This document shows positions 16,684 to 25,859 of a stretch of 64,000 nt of DNA, piece by piece. Numbering within the stretch: the stretch's first letter is position 1; each line of letters begins with the position of its first letter. The stretch lies in the NCBI RefSeq assembly GCF_030506285.1, contig NZ_CP119422.1, forward strand, positions 5,381,501 through 5,445,500, in the 5' to 3' direction. This stretch comes from Catalinimonas niigatensis. GTDB lineage: Bacteria > Bacteroidota > Bacteroidia > Cytophagales > Cyclobacteriaceae. Under the pieces are notes generated by a model. It was not told where the DNA came from. It saw nothing but the letters and a program-made list of their open reading frames with translations, and did no database searches. The position numbers were made by a program, and so were the translations under genes.

Positions 16684-17489
16684 GTACGACAGAATCCTCA
16701 TCCCTATACCAGGACCTAGAAAAAATGCCTACCGGCGAGCTGTTGAAAGGCATAAACAATGAAGACAAGAAAGTAGCCTATGCGGTGGAAAAAGTAATTC
16801 CACAGATAGAAAAGCTGGTAGACGGTATTGTGGAAAGAATGAAAAAAGGAGGCAGACTCTTTTATATAGGTGCCGGAACGAGTGGCCGCCTGGGCGTCGT
16901 GGATGCTTCTGAGTGTCCGCCTACCTATGGCGTGCCCCATGATTGGGTCATTGGGATTATGGCTGGAGGTGATGCTGCTATTCGCAAATCAGTGGAGCAC
17001 GCTGAAGATGATCCGGAGCAGGCATGGAAAGACCTTCAAACCTACGATATCAATGAAAAAGACACGCTGATAGGCATCGCTGCTTCTGGTCGTACCCCTT
17101 ATGTCATTGGTGGCGTAAAAGATGCAAGAGCAAAAGGCATACTTACCGGATGTATTACCTGCAACCTGGAATCTGCACTGGCTGAAGCCGCTGAAATTCC
17201 GATAGAAGTGGTCGTAGGACCGGAGTTTGTCACTGGTAGTACCCGAATGAAGTCAGGAACGGCTCAAAAACTGGTGCTTAATATGATTTCAACCACAACC
17301 ATGATCGGTTTGGGGAAAGTAAAAGGGAATCGTATGGTAGATATGCAATTGAGCAATAATAAACTGGTAGACCGGGGAACAAGAATGCTCATGGAAGAGT
17401 TGAAAGTGGACAGGGAAAAAGCCGAAGCTTTGCTCAGAAAACACGGATCAGTTCGCCAGGCCCTGGCAGCTGAGAAGCACGATTTTTAG
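16680..17489 (+). CDS. murQ: N-acetylmuramic acid 6-phosphate etherase
   Basis: Cleaves the lactyl ether of MurNAc 6-phosphate to give GlcNAc 6-phosphate and lactate during peptidoglycan recycling. The 269-residue SIS-domain protein has YIGAGTSGRLGVVDASECPP with the catalytic Glu, EHAEDD with the second acidic residue, and GVVVGPEFVTGSTRMKSGTAQK-type phosphate-binding sequence (seen here as VVGPEFVTGSTRMKSGTA). A C-terminal helical tail follows. It is a little shorter than the ~300-residue E. coli enzyme, mainly at the N-terminus. It overlaps the upstream kinase gene, so both are co-translated. The next gene lies 65 bases away and may belong to the same transcript. Confidence 0.95.
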   Translation: MSTTESSSLYQDLEKMPTGELLKGINNEDKKVAYAVEKVIPQIEKLVDGIVERMKKGGRLFYIGAGTSGRLGVVDASECPPTYGVPHDWVIGIMAGGDAAIRKSVEHAEDDPEQAWKDLQTYDINEKDTLIGIAASGRTPYVIGGVKDARAKGILTGCITCNLESALAEAAEIPIEVVVGPEFVTGSTRMKSGTAQKLVLNMISTTTMIGLGKVKGNRMVDMQLSNNKLVDRGTRMLMEELKVDREKAEALLRKHGSVRQALAAEKHDF

Positions 17490-17554
17490 AGTTTTTGCCT
17501 CATGTTTTTTCTTCTTTTACAGGAAAGATAAACCACTGCAAAAGCTGGAAGGAT

Positions 17555-18127
17555 ATGCACAACATTGAACCTTTTTATAACTGGCATAAATATTACAACC
17601 CGGCGGAGGATGAACTATCTCCTTACTTCGGCAAAGAGTATAATTACGAGCTGTACTCCAACACCATCTATGGCTATTACATAGATCCGGCCTGGGATTT
17701 TATGGGTTCTGAAACCCTCTATATCAAAATCCTTTTTGCTGACTATGAGCGAAGGGTTTGTGTGATAGAATTGATTGGCGAATGGAATGACGCCCTGAAC
17801 AACGATATCATGCATCTGAAGCGCAATATCATAGACCACCTCACGCAACAGGACATCAATAAGTTTATTCTGGTGGGCGAAAATATCCTGAACTTCCACG
17901 GTTCGGATGATTGCTATTATGAAGAATGGTTTGAGGATGTGGAAGATGGCTGGATAGCAGCAGTAGGGTTTCGTGATTTTGTCCTTTCTGAAATGACAGT
18001 ATTCAATATTGATTCTTATATCAACTATGGTGGGAGTCTGCAGATAGAAAACTGGCGAACACTGAAGCCGCTGCAGTTTTATGAGCTGGTGAGCTCTCTG
18101 ATCACTCGCCGCCTATCTCTTCCCTGA
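17555..18127 (+). CDS. Hypothetical protein, acidic and aromatic
   Basis: A 190-residue soluble protein from the chosen ATG, which is preceded by GGAAGG, one of the better ribosome binding sites in the window; a TTG 20 codons earlier is less likely. It is rich in Tyr, Trp, Asp and Glu, with motifs YYIDPAWDFMGSETLY and DGWIAAVGFRDFV. I recognise no domain. It resembles lineage-specific Bacteroidota proteins found beside housekeeping genes. It follows murQ on the same strand. Its 3' end overlaps the convergent SprT-like gene by 26 bases. Confidence 0.7.
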   Translation: MHNIEPFYNWHKYYNPAEDELSPYFGKEYNYELYSNTIYGYYIDPAWDFMGSETLYIKILFADYERRVCVIELIGEWNDALNNDIMHLKRNIIDHLTQQDINKFILVGENILNFHGSDDCYYEEWFEDVEDGWIAAVGFRDFVLSEMTVFNIDSYINYGGSLQIENWRTLKPLQFYELVSSLITRRLSLP

Positions 18128-18740
18128 TCAGCTGTACCCGGGCAATTTCCGATACCAGATAGCGCTTCCCGCTTTTCAGGTCCCGGCACAGCGCTCTTGT
18201 ACGGCGCACGGCCTCTTTTACAAAAGTCATATTCCTGAACTGAAAAGCTTGTTCAAGCTGTACTTTTGCCAGTGGCATACTCCCGTCCTGCTGATCGTAT
18301 TTTTGCAATGCCAGGGACAGCTTATGGTCTGATCCGCTGGCCGCTTTGGGATTGAGCATGTATTTGGTCAGTGGCAGGAGTATCTCTTTTGGAAAAACTT
18401 TTTCGTTCAACATCGGCTGCATCAATTCCTGAAAACTGTTTTTCCATTGTTTACCGTGGGGGGCAATCCTAAATCCATGTTTTTGAAAAGCAAGCAAGTG
18501 AGCAATCTCATGCAAATAAGTGATCAAAAAGGAGTAGGGATTGAGTGTAGCATTCAGCGTAATGACATGCGTTTTTTTTCCACTATGATAACGATAATCC
18601 CCCAGCTTAGAAAGACGCTTCGGAGTAATATGCAGGCTAAAAGGATACTGTAGCCAAAGTTCCAGGCAGTATGCCTGAGCAGTGTCTGGCACATGGCGGC
18701 TCATGATCCGCGTAATTTGACTATTTGCGTTAGAGCTCAT
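18102..18740 (-). CDS. SprT-like zinc metalloprotease domain protein
   Basis: A 212-residue protein with the zinc-protease helix HEIAHLLAFQKHG (HExxH followed by a downstream His), plus the preceding strand THVITLNATLN. These are the features of the SprT/SprT-like family. The domain fills roughly residues 25-140; a basic C-terminal region with several Arg and Lys may bind nucleic acid. SprT relatives in eukaryotes (Spartan) cleave DNA-protein crosslinks, but the bacterial function is not settled. The start overlaps the end of the upstream minus-strand gene by 11 bases, so the two genes are probably coupled. An ATG five codons earlier (18755) is possible. Confidence 0.82.
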   Translation of the reverse strand: MSSNANSQITRIMSRHVPDTAQAYCLELWLQYPFSLHITPKRLSKLGDYRYHSGKKTHVITLNATLNPYSFLITYLHEIAHLLAFQKHGFRIAPHGKQWKNSFQELMQPMLNEKVFPKEILLPLTKYMLNPKAASGSDHKLSLALQKYDQQDGSMPLAKVQLEQAFQFRNMTFVKEAVRRTRALCRDLKSGKRYLVSEIARVQLIREEIGGE

Positions 18741-19236
18741 CAAAATTTTTGTCACTTCTCAACCATTGCTGCTCCTCTTTGCTAAGCTGCATGTCTTTCG
18801 TGATTCTGTGGTGCGTAGGGCGGTTCAACGAAAAAACCACCAGTGCTATCGCATATAAACCGGCGAAGATTTGCTCTCCCATAAAATACATACCGATAAT
18901 CGCCAGAAAATTGGCCAGACTGAGTAATCCGTACTTATATAAAGAGGCTTCATGAAAAGCCCTTAACTTTTCCCGAAAAGCGGAAGCTTGGCGTTGGCGG
19001 AGTTGTTTTGCATAAAGGCTGTAAGCAAAATATAAGCATATCAAGACGCCGACAGGAAGCACGATGTGGGGCAGCCACATTATACTTTCAGTAGGCTTTA
19101 AACCTCCCACTTCTTCATATTGAAGATAAATCAGCACAAAAAAGATCAGCGGCATACCTACCATCAGATAAAACACCAACGTAAGCGTGTTGAAATATTC
19201 ATATGAATTACTCAAAAAGTTTCTTTTTTTAGACAT
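18730..19236 (-). CDS. Hypothetical membrane protein
   Basis: A 168-residue protein from the chosen ATG (MSKKRN). A longer frame upstream to 19341 lacks a convincing start. It has two strongly hydrophobic segments at about residues 18-38 and 54-75, a basic loop with LRQRQAS, and two more near 103-140. The charged C-terminal tail ends in EEQQWLRSDKNFDEL. The layout suggests four transmembrane helices with both ends in the cytoplasm. No family is recognised. It is translationally coupled to the SprT-like gene by an 11-base overlap. Confidence 0.7.
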   Translation of the reverse strand: MSKKRNFLSNSYEYFNTLTLVFYLMVGMPLIFFVLIYLQYEEVGGLKPTESIMWLPHIVLPVGVLICLYFAYSLYAKQLRQRQASAFREKLRAFHEASLYKYGLLSLANFLAIIGMYFMGEQIFAGLYAIALVVFSLNRPTHHRITKDMQLSKEEQQWLRSDKNFDEL

Positions 19237-19392
19237 GCTATGGTTAAATACGCTGTATATGCTGATTAATAGATGTGCGAACAATAAGTTGCACAAGATT
19301 GTATTATATTTATAGCAATCATTTGCTGTTGATATTGCCATCTAGCAGACCCGTAAAACTAATCTTTCTACATAAATTCGCATAGCTTTTTG

Positions 19393-20019
19393 ATGAAGAA
19401 TGCAATCTTGCTCATACTGGTATTTTTTTTCGCTGCCGCCTGTAGCTCCCGTATCAACCAACAGACGGAAGAACAACTGACGGATGAACAGTTTGACTCA
19501 TTGCGTACAGTATATTATAGCCTGAATGATAGCCTCAAGCATAGCTGGAGCATTATGCTGGAGGATGACAATAAAAAAATCAGCAACTTGCAATTGTTGC
19601 TGGAAGAAATTCGCAAAACAGAAAATTACAGCAAAGATACGCTGGACTCACTTGCCCAGATGGTTCAAGTATTAAAGGATATGCGTTATGATTCGGTGAC
19701 GGTAGGGAATTCAGATTTGATAGATCAGTACGATAGTACGACTACTTTAGTCAGTGATGCAATCATTGAGTATACAGAAACTATTCCTGATGCTGATCTC
19801 AATCCGGTGATCAATGTATTGGTTGATCAGATTGTGAATGCCAACAATAGTGTGCTACTCTACCGGATACGTTATGATAGTTTTAGCGAAGATTTTAATC
19901 GCTTTCTTGAGAAGTACAAAAATGTGATGTCAGCCATAGATAGCAGCGGAGGACAGGTGTACAAAAGGCCGATGTTCCGTTTGGTAAATGATTTTAAGGA
20001 AGAAGAAGAAGAAAACTAA
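19393..20019 (+). CDS. Hypothetical helical lipoprotein
   Basis: A 208-residue lipoprotein. The signal ends in lipobox AAAC with Cys at about residue 17. The mature part is mostly alpha helical, with many Asp, Asn, Ser, Leu and Gln and few aromatic residues, in a heptad-like pattern over 60-190. It ends in an acidic run, KEEEEEN. I recognise no family. Its stop lies 4 bases before the engB start, so they are very likely one transcript. The ATG at 19393 is preferred over the TTG just before it. Confidence 0.7.
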   Translation: MKNAILLILVFFFAAACSSRINQQTEEQLTDEQFDSLRTVYYSLNDSLKHSWSIMLEDDNKKISNLQLLLEEIRKTENYSKDTLDSLAQMVQVLKDMRYDSVTVGNSDLIDQYDSTTTLVSDAIIEYTETIPDADLNPVINVLVDQIVNANNSVLLYRIRYDSFSEDFNRFLEKYKNVMSAIDSSGGQVYKRPMFRLVNDFKEEEEEN

Positions 20020-20023
20020 AAAC

Positions 20024-20620
20024 ATGTTAGTAAAAGAGGCCGAATTTATCAAAAGCTCGTCAGACATCAAGCAGTGCCCGGAGAGCCCTCTGCCGGAATA
20101 CGCCTTTATTGGGCGTTCTAATGTAGGTAAGTCATCGCTGATCAATATGCTGACGGGCCGGAAAAAGCTGGCTAAAATTTCTGCCAAACCGGGTAAGACC
20201 CAACTGATCAATCATTTTCTCATCAATAAGCAATGGCATCTGGTGGATTTGCCCGGCTATGGATGGGCCAAGGTGAGTAAAAGCAAAAGAGCTGACTGGG
20301 GTGATATGATACAAAATTATCTGCTAAAGCGTGCTCAACTGCTATGTCTCTTTATCCTGATAGATTCCCGCATACCTCCTCAGGAGATAGACCTGAGCTT
20401 TATTGCCTGGGTAGGGACCAAGCAAATCCCTTTCGTACTGGTGTTTACCAAAGTGGATAAGCAATCTATAAACAAGACACAGAAGTCAATTGCTGCTTTT
20501 CGCCGGGCTTTAAAGGAAGAATGGGCAGAGCTACCGCTTATGTTTGTTACCTCTTCTACAGATAACACCGGGAAAGATGAAATACTGGAATACATAGACA
20601 GCATAAGGAATGTAGTGTAG
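20024..20620 (+). CDS. engB: Ribosome biogenesis GTP-binding protein EngB/YsxC
   Basis: An essential GTPase acting in large ribosomal subunit assembly. The 198-residue protein has P-loop GRSNVGKS, switch II DLPGYGW with the family-typical Tyr-Gly-Trp, and G4 TKVDK; the hydrophobic core and the C-terminal TSSTDNTGKDE region also fit. The chosen ATG (MLVKEAEF) lies 4 bases after the upstream stop. A longer in-frame extension would add an unlikely basic stretch. Length matches the family. It is the only ribosome-assembly gene here, so its grouping with the lipoprotein gene is probably incidental. Confidence 0.95.
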   Translation: MLVKEAEFIKSSSDIKQCPESPLPEYAFIGRSNVGKSSLINMLTGRKKLAKISAKPGKTQLINHFLINKQWHLVDLPGYGWAKVSKSKRADWGDMIQNYLLKRAQLLCLFILIDSRIPPQEIDLSFIAWVGTKQIPFVLVFTKVDKQSINKTQKSIAAFRRALKEEWAELPLMFVTSSTDNTGKDEILEYIDSIRNVV

Positions 20621-20762
20621 AAGCCAAACTGATGTAAAAAAAATAGAGCCTTAAAATAAATTTCTCAACAATTCACCTTTAATTTGTCATCGCAAAAAAG
20701 TAAAAGAGAAAAGTCAAATGCTTCTCTCCTAATAAATTGAATAACCCAAAAAGAAAAGATTC

Positions 20763-21215
20763 ATGGATTTGAAAGATATTGCGTCAATTTCAGGAAAAGG
20801 AGGATTATTTCATATTGTAAAACCTACCCGTAGTGGAGTGATCGTAGAGTCGCTGGATGAGCAGAAGAAAAAGCTGGTGGTTGGTGCAAACCATAGAGTT
20901 TCTGTACTGAAAGAAGTATCAATTTATACTACAGATGCAGAAGGCTCCGTACCTTTGGAAGAAGTATTTAAGAAAATACATGAAGAGTTTGGGGATGACC
21001 CCGGCGTAGATACTTCGGATGCTGAAGAGCTAAAAGCTTTTACCAAGCATATCATTCCTGAATATGATGAAGAGCGGGTTTATCCCTCTGATATGAAAAA
21101 GCTGGTCAGCTGGTATAGTATTCTGCTAAAAAATGCCCCCGAAGTGTTTGAGAAGAAAGAAGAAACCACTGAAACTGAGGAGAAATCTGAAGAGAGTAAA
21201 GAAGAAAAAGAATAA
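20763..21215 (+). CDS. DUF5606 family protein
   Basis: A 150-residue cytoplasmic protein. It opens MDLKDIASISGKGGLF and has VIVESLD, KEVSIYTTD and a helical centre around IHEEFGD, then VYPSDMKKLVSWYSIL: the pattern of DUF5606, a family nearly confined to Bacteroidota. The last 25 residues are a Glu/Lys-rich tail, probably disordered. The N-terminal strands resemble a small SH3-like or OB fold. The family has no known function. It is monocistronic, with a perfect bidirectional terminator 3 bases after its stop. Confidence 0.9.
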   Translation: MDLKDIASISGKGGLFHIVKPTRSGVIVESLDEQKKKLVVGANHRVSVLKEVSIYTTDAEGSVPLEEVFKKIHEEFGDDPGVDTSDAEELKAFTKHIIPEYDEERVYPSDMKKLVSWYSILLKNAPEVFEKKEETTETEEKSEESKEEKE

Positions 21216-21217
21216 AA

Positions 21218-21241
21218 GAAAGCAGGCCTAAGCCTGCTTTC
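21218..21241. terminator. Bidirectional terminator
   Basis: A perfect 10-bp stem GAAAGCAGGC / GCCTGCTTTC with loop CTAA, between the convergent DUF5606 and isocitrate dehydrogenase genes. T-rich sequence follows on the plus strand (CTGTTTT) and on the minus strand (TTTTATT). Confidence 0.85.
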
Positions 21242-21252
21242 CTGTTTTATGT

Positions 21253-22704
21253 CTAATCCTGAGCGGAAGAGAATCCTTTTTTGCCATTGAACATATAAAG
21301 GTGTTCTGTTTTGATAAAGTCAAAACGGGCTTCATCTACGCGACGTAGTAGATCAAGGATTTGTGCATGGCTCACTACAGCATTCTCTGAAGAAACAAAA
21401 CGGCAGCGCCAATGATCAGTTGCAAAGGTTTCTGGCTTGCCCTCAGGGTATACCTTTACACCCCGGTTGGTGATCATATCCAGCTTGAGGCCATTGCCAT
21501 TCATCTCCTCCAGCCGTTTGCCCAGTACTTTGGGATCGCGCTTGTCTTCTTTCCAGTCCAGGAATACATCTACTCCCACCAGTTCCTTTTTCAGATTGGG
21601 ATCTGAGGGGGTAGTCTGATGGAGTTTGCTGCCTTTTACTGGCTCAAACTGTGCAGGTTTCAGATGCTTGGGTAAGTTACCCAGATTTTTAATGACTGCT
21701 TTGGCAAAGCCCTGTGTTCCTACGATCTCTCGGCTGGAACCCACTCGATAAATATCAGCGGTATGTATTCCATCTTCCATCGTCCTTAGCCATGCATTGT
21801 TGATATTGGTAGCTACATCTGGCTGCCCGATGTGCACCAGCATCATGATGGCCGCATTGATAAGTCCGGAAGGATTGGCAATGTCTTTACCAGCGATTGG
21901 AGGCGCTGAACCGTGGATGGCTTCAAACATCGCGCAGATTTGCCCGATATTGGCTGAGCCTCCTAAGCCTACCGAGCCGGCAATCTGGGCAGCAATATCA
22001 GAAATAATGTCACCATAGAGGTTGAGGGTAACAACCACATCCAGTGTTTCAGGCTTATCGGCCAGGATGGCTGAACCAATATCAATGATCATATGCTCTT
22101 TCTCAATTTCAGGATACTCTTCGCCAATCTTATTAAAAGTTTTGTGAAAAAGGCCATCGGCAAGCTTCATAATATTATCTTTGGTGAAGCAGGTGACCTT
22201 TTTGCGGTTATAGGCCTTGGCATACTCAAAGGCATAGCGTATGATTTTTTCACAGCCCGGGCGGCTGATCAGCTTAAGAGACTGAACTACCTCTTCCGTT
22301 TGCTGATGCTCAATCCCAGCGTACAAATCTTCTTCATTTTCCCGTATGATGACCATATCCAGTGCATTGTGCCGGGTAGCTACATAGGGGCTGTAAGACC
22401 TACAGGGGCGCACATTGGCATACAAACCAAGCGTAGTACGGGTAGTGACGTTCAGCGATTTGAAGCCACCTCCCTGGGGCGTAGTAATAGGCGCTTTTAG
22501 AAAAACCTGTGTTTCTCGTAGTGAGTCCCAAGCAGAAGGAGCAATACCTGCGGGGTTGCCCAGGTTAAAAACTTTTTCTCCAATCTCAATGACCTCCGGT
22601 TCAATCTGTGCTCCAGAGGCATCCAGTATATCCAGCGTGGCTTTCATGATTTCAGGACCAATACCATCGCCATAAGCTACTGTGATTTTTTTCTTGTCAG
22701 GCAT
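21253..22704 (-). CDS. Isocitrate dehydrogenase, NADP-type (large dimeric form)
   Basis: The TCA-cycle enzyme converting isocitrate to 2-oxoglutarate. The 483-residue protein has the family core: GDGIGPEI near the N-terminus, TTRTTLGLYANVRPC and IIRENEEDLYAG for substrate binding, then NLYGDIISDIAAQ and the nucleotide region EAIHGSAPPIAGKDIANP. The C-terminal extension of about 130 residues distinguishes it from the 416-residue E. coli enzyme and from 3-isopropylmalate dehydrogenase; this longer type is known from Thermus, Rickettsia and alphaproteobacteria. NADP rather than NAD use is inferred from the type, not proven. It is monocistronic. Confidence 0.92.
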   Translation of the reverse strand: MPDKKKITVAYGDGIGPEIMKATLDILDASGAQIEPEVIEIGEKVFNLGNPAGIAPSAWDSLRETQVFLKAPITTPQGGGFKSLNVTTRTTLGLYANVRPCRSYSPYVATRHNALDMVIIRENEEDLYAGIEHQQTEEVVQSLKLISRPGCEKIIRYAFEYAKAYNRKKVTCFTKDNIMKLADGLFHKTFNKIGEEYPEIEKEHMIIDIGSAILADKPETLDVVVTLNLYGDIISDIAAQIAGSVGLGGSANIGQICAMFEAIHGSAPPIAGKDIANPSGLINAAIMMLVHIGQPDVATNINNAWLRTMEDGIHTADIYRVGSSREIVGTQGFAKAVIKNLGNLPKHLKPAQFEPVKGSKLHQTTPSDPNLKKELVGVDVFLDWKEDKRDPKVLGKRLEEMNGNGLKLDMITNRGVKVYPEGKPETFATDHWRCRFVSSENAVVSHAQILDLLRRVDEARFDFIKTEHLYMFNGKKGFSSAQD

Positions 22705-22907
22705 AAAAAATAATTTTGATTAGCGTATTGAAATAAGTGAAGTGCAACTATTAGGTAGCCTAAAGTAAAACTATATGTCTTAAAAAACAGCATAGAGTAG
22801 GCTAAATGCAATAAATTCCCTCAAATAGTAAGTCTTTAACAGATTAGTGCCAAAGGAGTTTACTACGTCTGCAAATAAGATATATCCGGACAATTGAGAA
22901 ACTGCTT

Positions 22908-22938
22908 TTTGAGTTTACTACACCACCTGTTATATTTG
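22908..22938 (+). promoter_or_regulatory. Bacteroidota-type promoter for the enoyl-CoA hydratase gene
   Basis: TTTG (22908-22911), a 19-bp spacer and TATATTTG (22931-22938) match the known -33 TTTG and -7 TAnnTTTG elements exactly, with optimal spacing. The predicted start would give a leader of about 15 bases before the ATG at 22960. It is the cleanest promoter in the window. Confidence 0.75.
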
Positions 22939-22959
22939 GGCAAAACTTAAGGCACTGAG

Positions 22960-23745
22960 ATGACGAACTTCAAGTTTCTCACTACAACACTCGACAAGGG
23001 GATTTTAACCATCGCCATCAATCGGGTTGATAAAATGAACGCTCTGAATAAGGCTACACTAGAAGAATTGGGTGAAGCTTTTCAGGAAGTGTATGATGAA
23101 AAAGAAATCAAAGGAGTAATTATTACCGGGGAAGGAGAGAGAGCTTTTGCTGCTGGTGCTGATATTGCAGAGATTGCAGAGCTCAATGAACTTAACGGTA
23201 GAAAGTTTTCCGAAATAGGTCAGGAGGTATTTGCGCTTATAGAAAAATGTGATAAGCCGGTGATTGCTGCAGTACATGGTTTTGCTTTGGGTGGTGGCTG
23301 TGAGTTGGCTATGGCATGTCATCTTAGAGTGGTTTCCAGCAATGCAGTGTTTGGTCAGCCTGAAGTGAACCTCGGCTTGATCCCTGGTTTTGGAGGTACA
23401 CAAAGATTAACCCAGTTGGTAGGCAAAGGAAGAGCGTTGGAGATGATGATGACGGCTGACACCATATCTGCCGAAAGAGCCATGGATATAGGTTTGGCTA
23501 ACTTTTTGGTAAAAGACAAAAAAGAGCTGATAGAATTTTCTCTTCGTTTGATGAAGAAAATCCTGTCCAAAGCCCCGCTGGCAATAGGTATGGTAATTGA
23601 TTGCGTCAATGCAGCTTTTGCCGGAGACGAAAATGGTTACCAGACAGAGGCCAATAGTTTTGCCGCCTGTTGCAAATCAAGTGATTTTGAAGAAGGAACA
23701 CAGGCTTTTCTTACCAAGCGCGAAGCGCACTTCACCGGAGAGTAA
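22960..23745 (+). CDS. Enoyl-CoA hydratase/isomerase family protein
   Basis: A 261-residue crotonase-fold enzyme. AAGADIAEIAEL is the first oxyanion-hole segment; GFALGGGCELAMACH supplies the second and the first catalytic Glu; FGQPEVNLGLIPGFGGTQRL carries the second catalytic Glu. With both Glu present, hydration of 2-enoyl-CoA (fatty acid beta-oxidation or short-chain crotonyl-CoA conversion) is the best call. The substrate chain length is not visible. A strong promoter lies directly upstream. The flippase gene starts 71 bases after its stop and may share the transcript. Confidence 0.92.
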   Translation: MTNFKFLTTTLDKGILTIAINRVDKMNALNKATLEELGEAFQEVYDEKEIKGVIITGEGERAFAAGADIAEIAELNELNGRKFSEIGQEVFALIEKCDKPVIAAVHGFALGGGCELAMACHLRVVSSNAVFGQPEVNLGLIPGFGGTQRLTQLVGKGRALEMMMTADTISAERAMDIGLANFLVKDKKELIEFSLRLMKKILSKAPLAIGMVIDCVNAAFAGDENGYQTEANSFAACCKSSDFEEGTQAFLTKREAHFTGE

Positions 23746-23816
23746 GCGTAGCAGGTATGTTGTTTGTAGGACAGTTGTGAAAACTGTTCTTCACTACTGA
23801 TGCGCACCTCAATTTT

Positions 23817-25301
23817 ATGAATCCACTCAAAAAACTGGCTGGCCAGACTGCCCTCTATGGTGGAAGCACTATATTGGGGAGGTTGCTCAGCTATGCTCTT
23901 GTACCCCTGCATACTGCTGTCTTTGAAGATACTGCACAGTATGGTGCTGTGACAGAGCTATATGCGTACGTAGCCTTTCTCAATATCATTTATACTTATG
24001 GTATGGAAACGGCTTTCTTCCGCTTTATCTCTCGCCATAAAGGGGATGAAGTAAGTATGCAGAAAGTTTACAGTTCGGCAGTCACCGCAATTCTATCCAC
24101 CAGCTTTCTGTTTTCCGGAATTATTATTAGTTTTTCAGGAGGCATTGCAGACTTAATCGGCTATCCGGAAAGTGGCCATATCATTATCTGGTTGGCTCTG
24201 ATCATATTTACCGATGCAGTAGTTGCAGTACCTTACGCCAAGCTTAGGCAGGAGAACCGGCCATTGATGTTTGCTATTACCAAGGTATCCAGCATCGTGC
24301 TAACAGTAGCACTCAACTTATTTTTCCTGCTGCTTCTACCCAAAATACATACCTATTCTCCTATCCTGGAAGCGATGTATTATCCGGACATGGGTGTAGG
24401 CTATGTGTTTCTGGCAAATTTGATTGGTAATGCGGTAATTCCTTTTTTCTTGTGGCGTACACTCTCCGAAGTGCGCCTGCATATTGATTGGCAGGTGTTC
24501 AGGCAGATGTTGGTATATGGCTATCCTATACTTATTATGGGCTTAGGTGGGATGGTCAATGAAAATATTGACAAAATACTTCTCGAGGAATTGCTCCCTC
24601 TTAACTTCTATTCTGACATGACGCCAAAAGAAGCTTTAGGTGTTTATGGTGCTTGTTTCAAAATTAGTGTACTGATGACATTAGCAATTCAGGCATTTCG
24701 TTATGCTGGTGAGCCATTTTTCTTTTCGCAGGCTGAGAATAAAGAAGCTCCTGAGCTCTTTGCCAAGGTAATGCACTACTTTACACTACTGAGTATATTG
24801 ATTTTATTAGGAGTTAGCGTAAATCTGGAACTTATCGGTTTTATCTTCCTTCGTAGCCCTGGTTATCTGGATGCACTTTTTGTGGTACCCTTTCTGTTAT
24901 TTGCCAAGCTACTCTTTGGAGTTTATAATAACCTTACAATCTGGTTCAAACTTACAGACAAGACCAAATATGGTACGTATTTCAGTGTGTTGGGAGCTAT
25001 CATCACATTGGCGGGAAATATTATTCTTATACCTTATATTGGCTACTTGGGATGTGCAGTAGCAAGCATTGCCTGCTACCTGATCATGTGTATTGTCTGC
25101 TATATATATGGGCAAAAGTATTATCCCATTCCCTATAATTTTAAGCCAAGCCTGATGTATACTTTCGTAGCTTTGATGATAGTCTATGGTTCTTTCCAAG
25201 TTGATCTCGCTAGCCCATTGCTTGAAAATAGCTTAAATATCACTGTTGTGCTCCTGTTTATGGCTGTGGCTTACTTGATAGAACGAAAAAGGCTTACTTA
25301 G
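23817..25301 (+). CDS. Oligosaccharide flippase family membrane protein (Wzx/MATE-like)
   Basis: A 494-residue polytopic membrane protein with about 13-14 hydrophobic helices spread over its whole length. It opens [24 protein letters not shown], which matches the start of polysaccharide-biosynthesis flippases of the MOP superfamily (quoted here only to show a repeated helix pattern, residues 5-28). There is no ATPase domain. These proteins move undecaprenyl-linked sugars across the inner membrane. It is followed by dut and a sugar nucleotidyltransferase gene, and no glycosyltransferase is adjacent, so the transported sugar is unknown. Transmembrane segments were judged by eye. Confidence 0.88.
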   Translation: MNPLKKLAGQTALYGGSTILGRLLSYALVPLHTAVFEDTAQYGAVTELYAYVAFLNIIYTYGMETAFFRFISRHKGDEVSMQKVYSSAVTAILSTSFLFSGIIISFSGGIADLIGYPESGHIIIWLALIIFTDAVVAVPYAKLRQENRPLMFAITKVSSIVLTVALNLFFLLLLPKIHTYSPILEAMYYPDMGVGYVFLANLIGNAVIPFFLWRTLSEVRLHIDWQVFRQMLVYGYPILIMGLGGMVNENIDKILLEELLPLNFYSDMTPKEALGVYGACFKISVLMTLAIQAFRYAGEPFFFSQAENKEAPELFAKVMHYFTLLSILILLGVSVNLELIGFIFLRSPGYLDALFVVPFLLFAKLLFGVYNNLTIWFKLTDKTKYGTYFSVLGAIITLAGNIILIPYIGYLGCAVASIACYLIMCIVCYIYGQKYYPIPYNFKPSLMYTFVALMIVYGSFQVDLASPLLENSLNITVVLLFMAVAYLIERKRLT

Positions 25302-25387
25302 CAAAGTATTTATTAATTTATAGGGACAGTTTGCAAATTGAAACATATATACCTCATATTTATTTGTCTAATCATCATAACAAATTA

Positions 25388-25828
25388 ATGAAAGTAAGAA
25401 TTATCAACCAATCTGACCAACCGCTTCCTGCCTATCAGACAGTTCATGCCGCAGGTATGGACTTACACGCCGATATACAGACAGAGGTAACATTAAAGCC
25501 ATTAGAAAGAGCACTTGTGCCCACCGGCCTTTTTATTGAATTACCCATTGGATATGAAGCACAGATTCGTCCCCGCAGTGGTATGGCTTACAAACATGGC
25601 ATTACAGTACTGAACAGTCCTGGCACAGTTGATGCGGATTATAGAGGAGAAATTAAAGTGCTGCTGGTCAACCTCTCTAATGATACATTTACCATTCGTC
25701 ATGGTGATCGTATTGCTCAGATGGTTGTTGCTCCCCATGCGCAGGTAGAGTGGGAGGAAACCAACGTACTCAGCAAAACTGATCGCGGTGCGGGGGGATA
25801 CGGCAGTACTGGCATTAATATAAAATAA
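25388..25828 (+). CDS. dut: dUTP diphosphatase
   Basis: Hydrolyses dUTP to dUMP, keeping uracil out of DNA and feeding thymidylate synthesis. The 146-residue trimeric-type protein has all five motifs in order: [29 protein letters not shown] with the catalytic Asp, GDRIAQMVV, and the C-terminal GGYGSTG that folds over the neighbouring active site. The ATG at 25388 gives the usual MKVRI start; a TTG 19 codons upstream would add an atypical tail. It lies 86 bases after the flippase gene and 31 before the nucleotidyltransferase gene. Confidence 0.96.
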   Translation: MKVRIINQSDQPLPAYQTVHAAGMDLHADIQTEVTLKPLERALVPTGLFIELPIGYEAQIRPRSGMAYKHGITVLNSPGTVDADYRGEIKVLLVNLSNDTFTIRHGDRIAQMVVAPHAQVEWEETNVLSKTDRGAGGYGSTGINIK

Positions 25829-25859
25829 ACCAGTAAAAAACCACTAAAACTTACAAAGC

